Source: UBA6059 sp040222235 | GTDB lineage: Bacteria > Bacteroidota > Bacteroidia > Cytophagales > Cyclobacteriaceae | Direction of reading: 5' to 3' | DNA length: 64,000 bases | NCBI GenBank assembly: GCA_040222235.1 | Contig: JAVKDO010000147.1 | Span: 1-64,000, forward strand | Shown: piece after piece, positions 43,528 through 52,520 of the stretch | Layout of the letters: each line of letters begins with the position of its first letter | Position numbering within the stretch: the stretch's first letter is position 1 | Made by a program: the position numbers and the translations under genes | Notes under the pieces: model-generated | Databases searched by the model: none | Told to the model about the DNA's origin: nothing | Seen by the model: the letters and a program-made list of their open reading frames with translations, nothing else

Positions 43528-44085
43528 AGTAAACAAAGGTACCAGGGGTTTAAACGAAGAGGCAGAGTCGAAGAGCCATATCGTGTAAATGAAAGAATTA
43601 CAGCCCCGAAAGTGAGAGTCGTTGGTGATAATGTGAAAGTGGATGTATATCCAGTAGAACAGGCCATCAAGATTGCAAAGGAACAGAGTCTTGATCTAGT
43701 TGAGATTTCTCCTAAAGCAGACCCTCCTGTTTGTAAGATTATCGATTATTCGAAGTTCAAGTACGAGCAGAAAAAGAAGCAAAAGGAAATCAAAGCTAAG
43801 GCTCAAAAGACTGTAGTCAAGGAGATTAGGTTTGGTCCCAATACTGACGATCATGATTTCAACTTTAAGTTGAATCACGCTCAGAAGTTTTTGCAAGAAG
43901 GTGCCAAGGTAAAAGCCTACGTGCATTTTGTAGGTCGAACCATTGTTTTCAAAGAGAGGGGAGAGATATTGTTGCTAAAATTTGCGCAGGCTTTAGAAGA
44001 GTATGCCAAAGTAGAGCAACTCCCAAGACTTGAAGGAAAACGAATGATATTGATGTTAGCCGCAAAGCCGTCAACTAAGAAGTAA
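43525..44085 (+). CDS. infC: Translation initiation factor IF-3
   Basis: IF-3 binds the 30S subunit, keeps it apart from 50S and checks the initiator tRNA-start codon pairing. The product is 186 residues if begun at the ATC codon at 43525, giving MSKQRYQGFKRRGRVEEPYRVNE, the normal N-terminal domain. The first conventional start codon in frame is GTG at 43612, which would remove 29 residues of that domain. The C-terminal domain has the family segments VKEIRFGPNTDDHDFNFKL and RGEILLLKFAQALEEYAKVEQ. ATC is preceded by AGGAGG. IF-3 represses its own mRNA through such rare start codons in E. coli. The downstream genes encode L35 and L20. Confidence 0.95.
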   Translation: MSKQRYQGFKRRGRVEEPYRVNERITAPKVRVVGDNVKVDVYPVEQAIKIAKEQSLDLVEISPKADPPVCKIIDYSKFKYEQKKKQKEIKAKAQKTVVKEIRFGPNTDDHDFNFKLNHAQKFLQEGAKVKAYVHFVGRTIVFKERGEILLLKFAQALEEYAKVEQLPRLEGKRMILMLAAKPSTKK

Positions 44086-44106
44086 CAAGTAAAATCAATA
44101 ATAGAA

Positions 44107-44301
44107 ATGCCAAAAGTAAAAACTAAGTCTGGAGCGAAAAAGAGGTTTAAGCTTACTGGAACAGGCAAGATCAAGCGTAAGCACGCTTTTAAAAGCCACA
44201 TTCTGACTAAGAAAGAGACCAAACAAAAGCGCAACTTGACGGCCATGGGACTTGTTCACAAGTCTGATGAGAACAATGTGAAGGATATGCTTCGCATCTA
44301 A
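44107..44301 (+). CDS. rpmI: 50S ribosomal protein L35
   Basis: The 64-residue basic protein begins MPKVKTKSGAKKRFKLTGTG, the family signature. It contains KRKHAFKSHILTKKETKQKR and ends with the usual short acidic-basic tail. It lies 21 nt after infC and 84 nt before rplT. The intergenic stretch before rplT may carry the L20-binding site known from other bacteria, but no obvious pseudoknot was traced. Confidence 0.96.
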   Translation: MPKVKTKSGAKKRFKLTGTGKIKRKHAFKSHILTKKETKQKRNLTAMGLVHKSDENNVKDMLRI

Positions 44302-44385
44302 TTCAGGTTTAATGTTTAACCAGAGTATTGGCTTTGACAAGTATGCCGAGCAATCAGCATCGCCAATTTTCAAAAAATCACAGAA

Positions 44386-44730
44386 ATGCCAAGATCAGTA
44401 AATCATGTAGCGGCTAAAGCCCGCAAAAAGAAAGTCTTAAAGCAAGCCAAGGGCTACTTCGGAAGACGAAAGAACGTATGGACTGTAGCTAAGAATGCAG
44501 TCGAAAAAGGTCTCGTATATGCATACAGAGATCGCAAAGCCAAGAAAAGAGAATTTAGAGCGCTTTGGATACAAAGAATTAACGCTGGTGCAAGAGAGCA
44601 CGGAATGTCTTACTCTGAGTTGATGGGTAAGATCAAAGCGGCAAATATTGACTTGAACCGAAAGGTGCTAGCGGATCTCGCTATGAATCACCCCGAGGCA
44701 TTCAAAGCAGTAGTGGATAGTCTGAAATAA
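44386..44730 (+). CDS. rplT: 50S ribosomal protein L20
   Basis: L20 (114 residues) is an early 23S rRNA-binding assembly protein. It begins MPRSVNHVAAKARKKKVLKQ and contains GYFGRRKNVWTVAKNAVEKG and WIQRINAGAREHGMSYSELM, all invariant family segments. It is the last gene of thrS-infC-rpmI-rplT and is followed by a clear terminator. Confidence 0.97.
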   Translation: MPRSVNHVAAKARKKKVLKQAKGYFGRRKNVWTVAKNAVEKGLVYAYRDRKAKKREFRALWIQRINAGAREHGMSYSELMGKIKAANIDLNRKVLADLAMNHPEAFKAVVDSLK

Positions 44731-44752
44731 GACTACCTACCGAAAGAATTAG

Positions 44753-44780
44753 AAACCTCGGCTTACGTCGAGGTTTTTTT
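44753..44780 (+). terminator. Terminator of the infC-rpmI-rplT operon
   Basis: The stem AAACCTCG (44753-44760) pairs with CGAGGTTT (44769-44776), followed by T residues, 22 nt after the rplT stop. Confidence 0.88.
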
Positions 44781-44815
44781 GTTTTTGGTCAGTTTAAGAA
44801 AGATTTTTGAGGGCT

Positions 44816-45859
44816 ATGCACAGACGAGGTTTTATTTCTAGCGCAGCGTTGGCTGGAGGGGCTATACTAGCTCCTAGTACACTCATTTCTGAGCCCTTTG
44901 AATCTGACAACCTGATTAAGCCCAAGGCGCTTGATAAAGGAGACACTGTAGGTTTAATAACTCCAGCTAGTGCTATTTCACGCACAGCATTTGAATCATC
45001 ACTATCTAATCTTGAATCTTTAGGATTTAAGGTCAAGCATTCGTCCAATATGAGGGTCAAAAAGGGATTCTTAGCAGGTACAGACCAGCAAAGGATTGAT
45101 GACCTCCATAGTATGTTCGAGGATGATGCGGTTAATGGGATAGTGTGTGCGAGGGGTGGTTATGGTTCGGGCAGACTCGTTACCCAGTTGGATTATGAGT
45201 TGATCAAACGAAACCCCAAAGTCTTTGTTGGTTACAGTGATATTACTGCGTTGCACTATGCGATTCATAGGATGACAGGACTTGTTACCTTCCACGGTCC
45301 CGTGGCGGCCTCATCTTTCCCTAAGAATACTGAGAAGTACTTTAATGACATAGTTGTCAAGGGTAAGGATAATGTCAAGCTATCGTCGGTAGAGCCTGAT
45401 GATAAGGATAAAGCTTTTGATCATTTCGTAATCAATGCTGGTGAGGCTGAGGGATCACTAGTGGGTGGCAACCTTTCCTTGATGGTGTCGATGTTGGGTA
45501 CGCCTTATGACCTGGACTTTAAAGATAAAATTGTCTTCATTGAGGAGATAGGGGAGTCACCCTACCGAGTCGACAGGATGCTGACCCAATTGCTAAATTG
45601 CGGGAAACTCACGGAGGCAGCCGGCATTGCATTGGGCGTTTTTAAGGGTTGTGAGACACGACCAGATGATCCTGATTTTGGCGATAGCCTATCACTGAAG
45701 GAGGTGCTCCTTGATCGATTGAAAGGGATCGGTATTCCAATGGCTTACGGTTTTCCGATAGGACATATTGCTGAAAACGCAACCTTGCCAATGGGCATCC
45801 CGGCCAGACTTGATACCTCAAAATTCACATTGACAATACTAGAAGCAGCAGTTAGATAA
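44816..45859 (+). CDS. Muramoyl-tetrapeptide LD-carboxypeptidase (S66 family), Tat-type signal
   Basis: LD-carboxypeptidases remove the terminal D-Ala from murein tetrapeptides during cell-wall recycling. The 347-residue protein has the family start GDTVGLITPASA, the nucleophile Ser in FVGYSDITALH, and the catalytic Glu/His partners in FIEEIGESPYRVDRML and PIGHIAEN. The N-terminus HRRGFISSAALAGGAIL carries a twin-Arg motif and a hydrophobic stretch, so it is probably exported by Tat. The ATG at 44816 is chosen over the TTG at 44807. It sits 4 nt before lysA, whose product makes lysine from meso-DAP, a murein component. Confidence 0.88.
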   Translation: MHRRGFISSAALAGGAILAPSTLISEPFESDNLIKPKALDKGDTVGLITPASAISRTAFESSLSNLESLGFKVKHSSNMRVKKGFLAGTDQQRIDDLHSMFEDDAVNGIVCARGGYGSGRLVTQLDYELIKRNPKVFVGYSDITALHYAIHRMTGLVTFHGPVAASSFPKNTEKYFNDIVVKGKDNVKLSSVEPDDKDKAFDHFVINAGEAEGSLVGGNLSLMVSMLGTPYDLDFKDKIVFIEEIGESPYRVDRMLTQLLNCGKLTEAAGIALGVFKGCETRPDDPDFGDSLSLKEVLLDRLKGIGIPMAYGFPIGHIAENATLPMGIPARLDTSKFTLTILEAAVR

Positions 45860-45863
45860 ATAC

Positions 45864-47030
45864 ATGTTTACATCTGATATAATCGAGCGTTTCAGAGCGC
45901 TGGAGACTCCTTTTTTCTACTATGATTTATCACTCTTGCAGAAGACTTTGCAGGTAGTGAGAGCATCAGCCATTGATCGTGGGTTTCACGTGCACTATGC
46001 GATGAAGGCCAACTGCAACGCTGAGATTCTCAGTGAAATGAAGAAAGCTGGTCTTGGAATAGATGCCGTAAGTGGTAATGAGGTGAAGTTGGCTATCGAG
46101 AATAGGTTTGACCCGAGTCAGATTGTATTTGCGGGCGTTGGTAAATCGGACAAAGAGATCAATTATGCCTTAGATCAGGATATCTCTTGTTTCAACTGTG
46201 AGTCTGGTCAGGAGATATCGGTTATCAATGAATTAGCGACAGCTAAAGGAGTGAAGGCAAGAATAGCCTTGCGCATCAACCCAAACGTAGATCCGAAAAC
46301 GCATAAATTCATCACTACAGGCTTGGAAGAAAACAAGTTTGGTATCAATCCATGGGAGCTCGATGAGGTGATGAATGTGATCAATGCTTCTGAGCAACTG
46401 GATCTAGTGGGGCTCCACTTTCATATTGGATCACAGGTGATGGATACGAGTAGGTATCAGTTACTTTGTGAAAAGGTCAATGAAATCCAGAACTGGTTCG
46501 AAGAACGAGAAATTCAAATTGACATTGTAAATGTCGGTGGTGGTCTGGGTATTGATTACAATCGTCCTGATGAGCATGCTATTCCTGAGTTGGAGAGTTA
46601 CTTCGATATTTTCGGTCGGCACCTTCATCTAAGAGAGGGGCAGGAGCTTCACTTTGAGCTGGGAAGGTCAATTGTAGGTCAGTGTGGGACTATCATCTCA
46701 AAAGTGTTGTATACAAAGCCAGCCAAGAAAACCACATTTGCCATCATAGATGCAGGAATGACAGAGCTCATTCGTCCAGCGCTATATCAAGCCTATCATC
46801 AGATCGACAATTTGACCGGTCAAGGAGAGGAGCAGACATACGACGTGGTAGGTCCCATTTGTGAAACTTCAGATGCATTCCTGCGAGGTATTCAAATGAG
46901 AAAATTGGAGCGTGGTGACCTAGTTGCTATTCGGTCGTCAGGTGCCTATGCTGAGGTCATGACCAGCACCTACAATCTCAGAGATAAGGCCAAAGCCTAC
47001 TACAGCACGGCTCAGCCTTTTGCTGAATAA
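45864..47030 (+). CDS. lysA: Diaminopimelate decarboxylase
   Basis: The PLP enzyme converts meso-diaminopimelate to lysine, the last step of lysine synthesis. The 388-residue sequence has the PLP Lys in HYAMKANCNAEIL, the His in GLHFHIGSQV, the Gly-rich loop VNVGGGLGIDYN, the substrate/phosphate site ELGRSIVGQCG, and the active-site Cys in GPICETSDAF. This two-domain alanine-racemase-like fold is complete. It lies in an operon with the S66 carboxypeptidase. The 342-nt gap that follows contains repeat elements. Confidence 0.95.
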   Translation: MFTSDIIERFRALETPFFYYDLSLLQKTLQVVRASAIDRGFHVHYAMKANCNAEILSEMKKAGLGIDAVSGNEVKLAIENRFDPSQIVFAGVGKSDKEINYALDQDISCFNCESGQEISVINELATAKGVKARIALRINPNVDPKTHKFITTGLEENKFGINPWELDEVMNVINASEQLDLVGLHFHIGSQVMDTSRYQLLCEKVNEIQNWFEEREIQIDIVNVGGGLGIDYNRPDEHAIPELESYFDIFGRHLHLREGQELHFELGRSIVGQCGTIISKVLYTKPAKKTTFAIIDAGMTELIRPALYQAYHQIDNLTGQGEEQTYDVVGPICETSDAFLRGIQMRKLERGDLVAIRSSGAYAEVMTSTYNLRDKAKAYYSTAQPFAE

Positions 47031-47036
47031 TGTTCC

Positions 47037-47220
47037 TGTTAACTACTCAGGTCTAAAAAACCATGTGGCATGGTTAGGTTCAGAATCGTTTATAGCCACG
47101 GGTTTCAACCCGTGGATAGAGGTGCAAGTACGATCCTGTTTTGGCGTCATTTTTGCCATTTCGGGCAAAAATCATGACAAAACCGCCCTTAATCGAACAT
47201 TTCAAACCTGAGTAGTTACC
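47037..47220. repeat. MITE-like element with terminal inverted repeats and internal palindromes
   Basis: Terminal 13-bp inverted repeats (TAACTACTCAGGT at 47040-47052, ACCTGAGTAGTTA at 47206-47218) enclose the palindrome CCACGGGTTTCAACCCGTGG (47096-47115) and a longer imperfect hairpin (GTTTTGGCGTCATTTTTGCC with GGCAAAAATCATGACAAAAC). GTTCC occurs on both flanks (47032-47036 and 47221-47225) and could be a 5-bp target duplication. It has no coding capacity and lies between the convergent lysA and P1-peptidase genes. Confidence 0.6.
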
Positions 47221-47269
47221 GTTCCTTAAATCCAGAAGCTTTTCACCAAGGCGTGAATGTCAGAGTGTT

Positions 47270-47355
47270 ACCTACGAGGTTTCACAGAGTTGAAAGAACG
47301 CAGGTAAATCCTATACGCTGTTGTCAGTGATTGACGCACTAAAACCTAGTGAGGT
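47270..47355. repeat. Short palindromes flanking an 86-nt segment
   Basis: ACCTACGAGGT (47270-47280) and ACCTAGTGAGGT (47344-47355) are related palindromes at both ends of the segment next to the MITE-like element. No gene is seen in it. It may be a second degenerate repeat element. Confidence 0.3.
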
Positions 47356-47372
47356 CTGCGGATATAAGGAAT

Positions 47373-48485
47373 TTAGTCTAATCGTCCGTATTCTTTGAGC
47401 AGTTGAAGAACTTCCTCCTTTGGAAGTGCTTCAACCGTTCTGCCATTTCCAGTCATCGTTTCTGCCGCAAAGAGCGAATTGAGAATAGCTTCTTCTGTCG
47501 CCTCAATGGTAGCCAGGAAAAGCGAACTCATTGCATCATTGTGAAGTGTAGGGAAGCTGATTTCTCTCTCCTCCATTTTATAAGGAATTCTAACCTGCTC
47601 GTTCGTGGAAGCTGCAATCACATAGTCACCACTACCATTGGAAGCAATACCTCCGGTCTTGGCTAGCCCCATGGAGGCCCGCTTGGCGAGGCGCTCCAGG
47701 TTTCGAGCACCGAGTGGTGCATCCGTCAGTACTACGATCATGCATGAGCCGTCAGATTTTTCAAGTGCACTTTTGAATGGGTAGTTGTCCATCAACTTTC
47801 CGATAGGTACTCCGGCGATCTCCAGGACTCCACCGAAGTTGGTTTGTACCATGACGCCAATGGTGTATCCGCCCAGTGTGCTCGGGAGTTTTCTGGATGA
47901 AGTGCCAATGCCTCCTTTATAGCCAAAGCACCTCGTGCCAGTCCCTGCTCCGATATTGCCTTCCTGAGTATTCGTGATACTGGCCCCTTTGATCGCATCC
48001 AGGACATGACTTTCCTTGACATGTCTACCGCGAATGTCATTGAGGCTGCCGTCATTGGTTTCTCCCACCAGGGCATTGACAGAGCGCACATTCTCATTTC
48101 CTGGTAGGGAGAGGGTGTGGCTAATCACCGCATTCATAGTAGTAGGTACACTCAGTGTATTGGTGAGCAAGATCGGTGTTTCCAGATTACCCAGCTCCAT
48201 CACCTGACTGATGCCGGCCAGTTTACCAAACCCATTATGAATGTAGATGGCCGCTGGCACTTTTTGCTGAAAAATATTCCCTTGATGGAGAAGGATGGCG
48301 GTCACGCCTGTTCTGACATCATCACCCTCGATTAGCGTAGTATGTCCCACTGCAACGCCGGGTACATCTACGATAGCGTTCAAATTTCCGGTAGGAAGTA
48401 TCCCTATCTCTACACCATAGTCGCGCAATCGCTGCGCATGCGCCTGACTAAATGCCAGGATGGAGATGATCAGTAGCCACCTCAT
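47373..48485 (-). CDS. P1-family peptidase (DmpA/BapA-like), secreted
   Basis: N-terminal-nucleophile peptidase related to DmpA aminopeptidase and beta-peptidyl aminopeptidases. The 370-residue protein has a signal peptide ending AHAQ (about residue 18), the conserved VDVPGVAVGHTTL, and the autocleavage site G246-S247 in DGSCMIVVLTDAPLGARNLER, where Ser becomes the new N-terminus of the beta chain. GAGTGTRCFGYKGGIG is another family hallmark. The ATG at 48485 overlaps the antiporter stop by 4 nt (ATGA); an ATG at 48518 would hide the signal peptide. It is probably periplasmic, releasing amino acids from unusual peptides or amides. Confidence 0.88.
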   Translation of the reverse strand: MRWLLIISILAFSQAHAQRLRDYGVEIGILPTGNLNAIVDVPGVAVGHTTLIEGDDVRTGVTAILLHQGNIFQQKVPAAIYIHNGFGKLAGISQVMELGNLETPILLTNTLSVPTTMNAVISHTLSLPGNENVRSVNALVGETNDGSLNDIRGRHVKESHVLDAIKGASITNTQEGNIGAGTGTRCFGYKGGIGTSSRKLPSTLGGYTIGVMVQTNFGGVLEIAGVPIGKLMDNYPFKSALEKSDGSCMIVVLTDAPLGARNLERLAKRASMGLAKTGGIASNGSGDYVIAASTNEQVRIPYKMEEREISFPTLHNDAMSSLFLATIEATEEAILNSLFAAETMTGNGRTVEALPKEEVLQLLKEYGRLD

Positions 48486-49957
48486 AGCGTAAATCCAAGG
48501 ATGATATAGAGAATACAAGTAATGCCTCCAGCGAGGAGGGCGTACGGCAGTTGTGTTTTTACATGATCGATATGGTCACTCGCGGAAGCCATCGAGGAGA
48601 TGATTGTCGTATCCGAAATCGGGGAACAATGGTCACCAAACACCCCGCCTCCCAATGCAGCAGCTATAGCCAAGGAGACATTCGTGTCAAATGACTGTGC
48701 CATAGGTACCGCTATTGAGATCATGATCGCAAAAGTACCCCACGATGTGCCGGTGGAGAAGGCGATGAAGCAGCTCACCAAAAACACAATAAGTGGTACA
48801 AGACCAGGGGAGAGCCAGGCTTTCGAAACTTCAGCCACATACAATCCCGTACCTAGTGTCTTACAGAGACTGCCGATGGCAAATGCCAATACCATAAGCA
48901 AGGCAAGCGAGATCATCCCCGACATGCCTTTTAGCGTGAGGTCGATCAGTTCTTTTCCAGTCATGATCTTCTGTATTAAATACATTGTAGCACTTACCAT
49001 CAATGCGGTGATAACAGAATAGAGTACAGATGCTGATCCTGAGCCCTGACCAATCGCCTCAAAAATTCTGCTAAGGCCAATGCTGCTGCTGTCGGCCTGC
49101 CAACCGGTATAGATTAGCATCAATGGCATCATCACCACCATAGTACCGATAGGCACAATCATGTTTCGTGCTCTCGGCGGTGCATTTTCGATTGCCTCCA
49201 ATACAGTCACCTCATCAGATATCATAGGTGTCACATTATCACCAATGACTTTGCCTTCTTCGCGAGCCCGAGTCTCTGCTTTCTTCATTGGCCCAAAATC
49301 TTTTCCCGATAGGATGATGTAAAACAGTAGAATCACGGCCAGAAAGGGGTAGAAATTGTAGGGAAGAGCTCCCATCAGCGTCTGGAATGGGTTTTCAAAG
49401 TTTTGGATGACGAGCAGCCCCATGATATAGGCGCCCCATGCATTGAAGGGTATGAGTATGCTGGAGTTAGCAGAGGTGGAGTCGGCTAGATAGGCTAGCT
49501 TCTCCCGCGGTATTTTGAGCTTATCAGTAACAGGGCGGTAGAGCGTACCTACAGTCAGCACTGAGATATTCGATTCCACGAAGATGATCAGTCCGGTGAA
49601 AGCTGCCATCAGCTGTACAATGACCCGGCTATTGCCCCAGTTCTTGCTTTCTAGTTTATGAAGGAGCAGGTCGAGCTTAGCAATGAAGCCATTAACACCC
49701 CCACTCCTTTGTATATAGGCGATCAATGCACCGACCAACAAGGTGAAAATGATGGTGCGTGTATTTCCATCATCTTTGAATACATCTACCATGGCCTGTA
49801 TAGTAGCCAGGGTACCGTCCAGCACATTGCCTCCAGAGATGATAACCCAGCCCAGCCATATGCCGATCACTAGGGCGATGAAGACCTGCTTAGTACGTAT
49901 AGCTAGCGCTATCGCAATGACAGGAGGGATCACAGACCAAAAACCGTAGTTGTCCAT
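48482..49957 (-). CDS. nhaC: NhaC-family Na+/H+ antiporter
   Basis: This inner-membrane transporter of about 491 residues has some 11-12 helices. Family features include FVESNISVLTVGTLYRPVTD, DSTSANSSILIPFNAWGAYI and GGGVFGDHCSPISDTTIISS. NhaC proteins exchange Na+ for H+; related members exchange malate or amino acids, so substrate specificity is not certain. The ATG at 49957 (MDNYGFWSVIPPV) is the better start; ATG at 49978 is also in frame. It is co-transcribed with the secreted P1 peptidase (4-nt overlap). The Na+ economy may link to the Rnf pump earlier in the window, though Rnf ion specificity is unknown here. Confidence 0.85.
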   Translation of the reverse strand: MDNYGFWSVIPPVIAIALAIRTKQVFIALVIGIWLGWVIISGGNVLDGTLATIQAMVDVFKDDGNTRTIIFTLLVGALIAYIQRSGGVNGFIAKLDLLLHKLESKNWGNSRVIVQLMAAFTGLIIFVESNISVLTVGTLYRPVTDKLKIPREKLAYLADSTSANSSILIPFNAWGAYIMGLLVIQNFENPFQTLMGALPYNFYPFLAVILLFYIILSGKDFGPMKKAETRAREEGKVIGDNVTPMISDEVTVLEAIENAPPRARNMIVPIGTMVVMMPLMLIYTGWQADSSSIGLSRIFEAIGQGSGSASVLYSVITALMVSATMYLIQKIMTGKELIDLTLKGMSGMISLALLMVLAFAIGSLCKTLGTGLYVAEVSKAWLSPGLVPLIVFLVSCFIAFSTGTSWGTFAIMISIAVPMAQSFDTNVSLAIAAALGGGVFGDHCSPISDTTIISSMASASDHIDHVKTQLPYALLAGGITCILYIILGFTL

Positions 49958-50046
49958 AGGATTATATTCTACCACCAAACTAATAAATCATAAGCCAAAT
50001 GGGTGGCTTGCCAAGTCAAAAGAAAATTAGTTCGTATTTTCGAGCC

Positions 50047-51234
50047 ATGCGGAATTGGCTTATTATTCTCCTAGTATTTATCTTGTTACTGTCATGTCAA
50101 GAAAAGACTGACAATATTCAACTTGATCGAGTGGTGGAGATCTTGTCGAACACAAAATCAGTCTTCGCTCCAGATGGTCGGGTAGCGATCTTTAAGATTG
50201 AGGCTAAGTCCAGCGAGGGTAGAGTGATCCTGACGGGTAAGACCGACCTACCGGAAGGTAAGAGAGTGCTGCTTGATTCTCTGATGGGTATGGGAGTCGA
50301 CTTTCTCGATAGCATCGAGCTATTACCTTCTAAGAAACTCAATGGTAAGACTCGAGGTGTAGTAAACAACTCAGTCGCTAATATCAGATCGGCACCTAAG
50401 CACTCTGGCGAGTTGGCCACACAGGCCTTACTAGGAATGCCCCTCAAGGTGTTGGATCAGGATGGAGAGTGGTACTTAGTACAGACCCCTGATGACTATA
50501 TTAGCTGGATCGATCACGGTGGATTAGTCATGATGAATGATCAGGCGTTTTCTGATTGGCAGGAGCTGCCCAAAGTAATCTATCGAAAGACCGTAGGTCT
50601 ATCGTATAAGACTATCGATGAAACACAAGTGGTAAGTGACCTGGTACTCGGAGATGTGTTAGTACTAGATAGCGATCAAGGAGCATACTATAAGGTAAGG
50701 TATCCTGATGGACGTAGCGGTTATATTAGAAAAGCTGAAGCTACCCCGCTCGCCTCATGGATTACTTCTAATGAGAATACCGCTGATAATCTTATTGAAA
50801 ACGCCCAAGCACTAATGGGGAGCCCTTATCTCTGGGGCGGTACATCTACGAAGGGAATGGATTGTAGTGGATTTACCAAGACGCTGTATCTCATGAACGG
50901 TCTTGTAATTCCGCGAGACGCCTCACAGCAAGTGCACGCTGGTACCTTGGTGGATGATGAGAAAGACTGGAGTGCGCTGGAGCCAGGAGATTTGCTCTTT
51001 TTTGGTACCCCAAAATCCCAGGACAAGAGAGAGCGTGTGGTGCATGTAGGCATGTGGATAGGAGAGGACTCTTTTATTCATGCCTCTAAGCAGGTAAGGG
51101 TAAGCTCCATTGATCCCAATACTCCGAACTACGATGACTTTAATGTCAACCGTTACCTAAGGTCGAAAAGGTATATTGACAATGGTGAGGGTAATATCAT
51201 TGATCTGCGTAACGAGAACGTATATAGCAGATAG
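50047..51234 (+). CDS. NlpC/P60 murein hydrolase lipoprotein with SH3 domains
   Basis: A 395-residue lipoprotein: signal MRNWLIILLVFILLLSC with the lipobox Cys at residue 17. Two bacterial SH3-like segments follow (about 105-165 and 185-245, with VANIRSAPKHSGELATQALL and GYIRKAEATPL). The C-terminal NlpC/P60 domain has the catalytic Cys in MDCSGFTKTLY, the His in VVHVGMWIG and a third polar residue in FIHASKQVRV. Such enzymes cut the bond between D-Glu and the diamino acid in murein stem peptides. An in-frame ATG at 49999 would bury the lipoprotein signal and is rejected. Confidence 0.9.
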   Translation: MRNWLIILLVFILLLSCQEKTDNIQLDRVVEILSNTKSVFAPDGRVAIFKIEAKSSEGRVILTGKTDLPEGKRVLLDSLMGMGVDFLDSIELLPSKKLNGKTRGVVNNSVANIRSAPKHSGELATQALLGMPLKVLDQDGEWYLVQTPDDYISWIDHGGLVMMNDQAFSDWQELPKVIYRKTVGLSYKTIDETQVVSDLVLGDVLVLDSDQGAYYKVRYPDGRSGYIRKAEATPLASWITSNENTADNLIENAQALMGSPYLWGGTSTKGMDCSGFTKTLYLMNGLVIPRDASQQVHAGTLVDDEKDWSALEPGDLLFFGTPKSQDKRERVVHVGMWIGEDSFIHASKQVRVSSIDPNTPNYDDFNVNRYLRSKRYIDNGEGNIIDLRNENVYSR

Positions 51235-51262
51235 TATTAGCTCATTGCGATAGTAAATCGAG

Positions 51263-51862
51263 CTAACCTTCTGATTCAAGTGCCAAGGGCACGTCACTGC
51301 CGGCAGTATAGCGATAAGAATCGAATATCTTCAATACAGCATCCTGTATCAGATCAGCCGTCTTTTTAGACTTTCGCGAATACCTCAGATCCAAGCTTCC
51401 TTGCCATACGATCTTATTTGTTCTGACATCTTTGAGTTCCAGTAGCAATATCGACTCTGTGAAGTTTCTTTCATTCACATCATAATAATAGCCATATGGA
51501 TTGTAGATAGAAGGGCGAAAGGCGCGTGTGTTCAAGTCAAACTCCGTACGTTGATTGGAGATAATCTCATATCTCAGTGTCAAGTCAGGTCGTTTGCCAG
51601 CGCGCTGATAATTTCTTTCTGTCATTTGCTGATGCATTGCGTCTTCCAACCTTATAATTACTGCTGGCTTTTCGCGATCGGCCTGGTCTACTTTCGTCTT
51701 TAGGTGCTCTATTTCATAGTTGTAATAGGAATCGAATCGACTACCCTCATTAGTAAAGGTCACTACTTTATAGGTACTACAAGCTGTTAGGAGTATTGAG
51801 ACCAAAACTAGTGCGGTGAAGTGTCTCACTTCCGTTTTATATGATTTGCAGATCAGGATCAT
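51263..51862 (-). CDS. DUF4136 family lipoprotein
   Basis: This 199-residue protein has a lipoprotein signal ending ILLTACST (Cys near residue 28; an internal start is possible). The body fits DUF4136: FTNEGSRFDSYYNYEI near the N-terminus, the central AMHQQMTERNYQRAGKRPDL, in which the protein variant number predicts a partly soluble strand, and the last part VWQGSLDLRYSRKSKKTADLIQDAVLKIFDSY. The family is common in Bacteroidota and its role is unknown. It is convergent with the NlpC/P60 gene. Confidence 0.8.
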   Translation of the reverse strand: MILICKSYKTEVRHFTALVLVSILLTACSTYKVVTFTNEGSRFDSYYNYEIEHLKTKVDQADREKPAVIIRLEDAMHQQMTERNYQRAGKRPDLTLRYEIISNQRTEFDLNTRAFRPSIYNPYGYYYDVNERNFTESILLLELKDVRTNKIVWQGSLDLRYSRKSKKTADLIQDAVLKIFDSYRYTAGSDVPLALESEG

Positions 51863-51935
51863 TAATGGACTAACGTCAATGAGACATCAGAGTTAGTTCC
51901 TTTTTGAGGATCAGCAGGAACATACGCCATCTATT

Positions 51936-52343
51936 TCAATTAATGGCCTTTACCTCCTCTAAGGTTACTTCGGCTCCATCGTTACCCCAGTTGTTCAGGA
52001 TATAGTTCATAACGTCTACCACTTGTTGGTCATCAAGGCCCAGTGAGTACATGACATTATTATACGTCATGCTGTTGACCGTGACTTCTCCTTCCATACC
52101 CTGCTTTACAGCTCGGATCGCATCGCTACGATTATTTATGAGATAATCGGCTTTCGCCAAAGGTGGGAACGTGCCAGGTATACCTTTTCCTGTAGGAAGG
52201 TGACAGGTGGTACAATAAGTCTCGTAGACTTTCTCTCCTCGCTCCCTACTTGCCCCATGAGTGCTCTGAGAAATAAGCTGGCTCGAACAGGTCACTGCCA
52301 GGGTCAATGTGATAAGAGCAATGATGGGTCTCTGTAGGTTCAT
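51936..52343 (-). CDS. Secreted c-type cytochrome
   Basis: This small monohaem cytochrome c has 135 residues from the ATG at 52343, or 149 from 52385. A signal sequence (NLQRPIIALITLTLAVTC) is followed by the haem-binding CTTCH (in YETYCTTCHLPTGKGI) and a Met ligand in the segment VNSMTYNNVMYSLGLDDQQV. The C-terminal helix VVDVMNYILNNWGN is typical of class I cytochromes. It is probably periplasmic or tethered to the membrane. No oxidase or dehydrogenase partner adjoins it. It is divergent from the helical protein gene at 52556. Confidence 0.87.
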   Translation of the reverse strand: MNLQRPIIALITLTLAVTCSSQLISQSTHGASRERGEKVYETYCTTCHLPTGKGIPGTFPPLAKADYLINNRSDAIRAVKQGMEGEVTVNSMTYNNVMYSLGLDDQQVVDVMNYILNNWGNDGAEVTLEEVKAIN

Positions 52344-52520
52344 TCGCTCAATAGGAGTCAGGTAAGCTTGGAAGTTAGGCAACATCTCCTATTGTTTCAA
52401 AGCATAAATGAATGCTTAGTCTCTGGCAGCCTCATTACTACTAGTCACCACCTATTTTAAAGAACTTATGTGCTACATAGGATTGTATAAGATGTTATGG
52501 ATATATATGCGGTATTCTCT

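Noticed and set aside
47020..47211. 63-codon ORF across the end of lysA and the intergenic repeat
   Set aside because: It runs through inverted repeats of a non-coding element and has no protein-like features.
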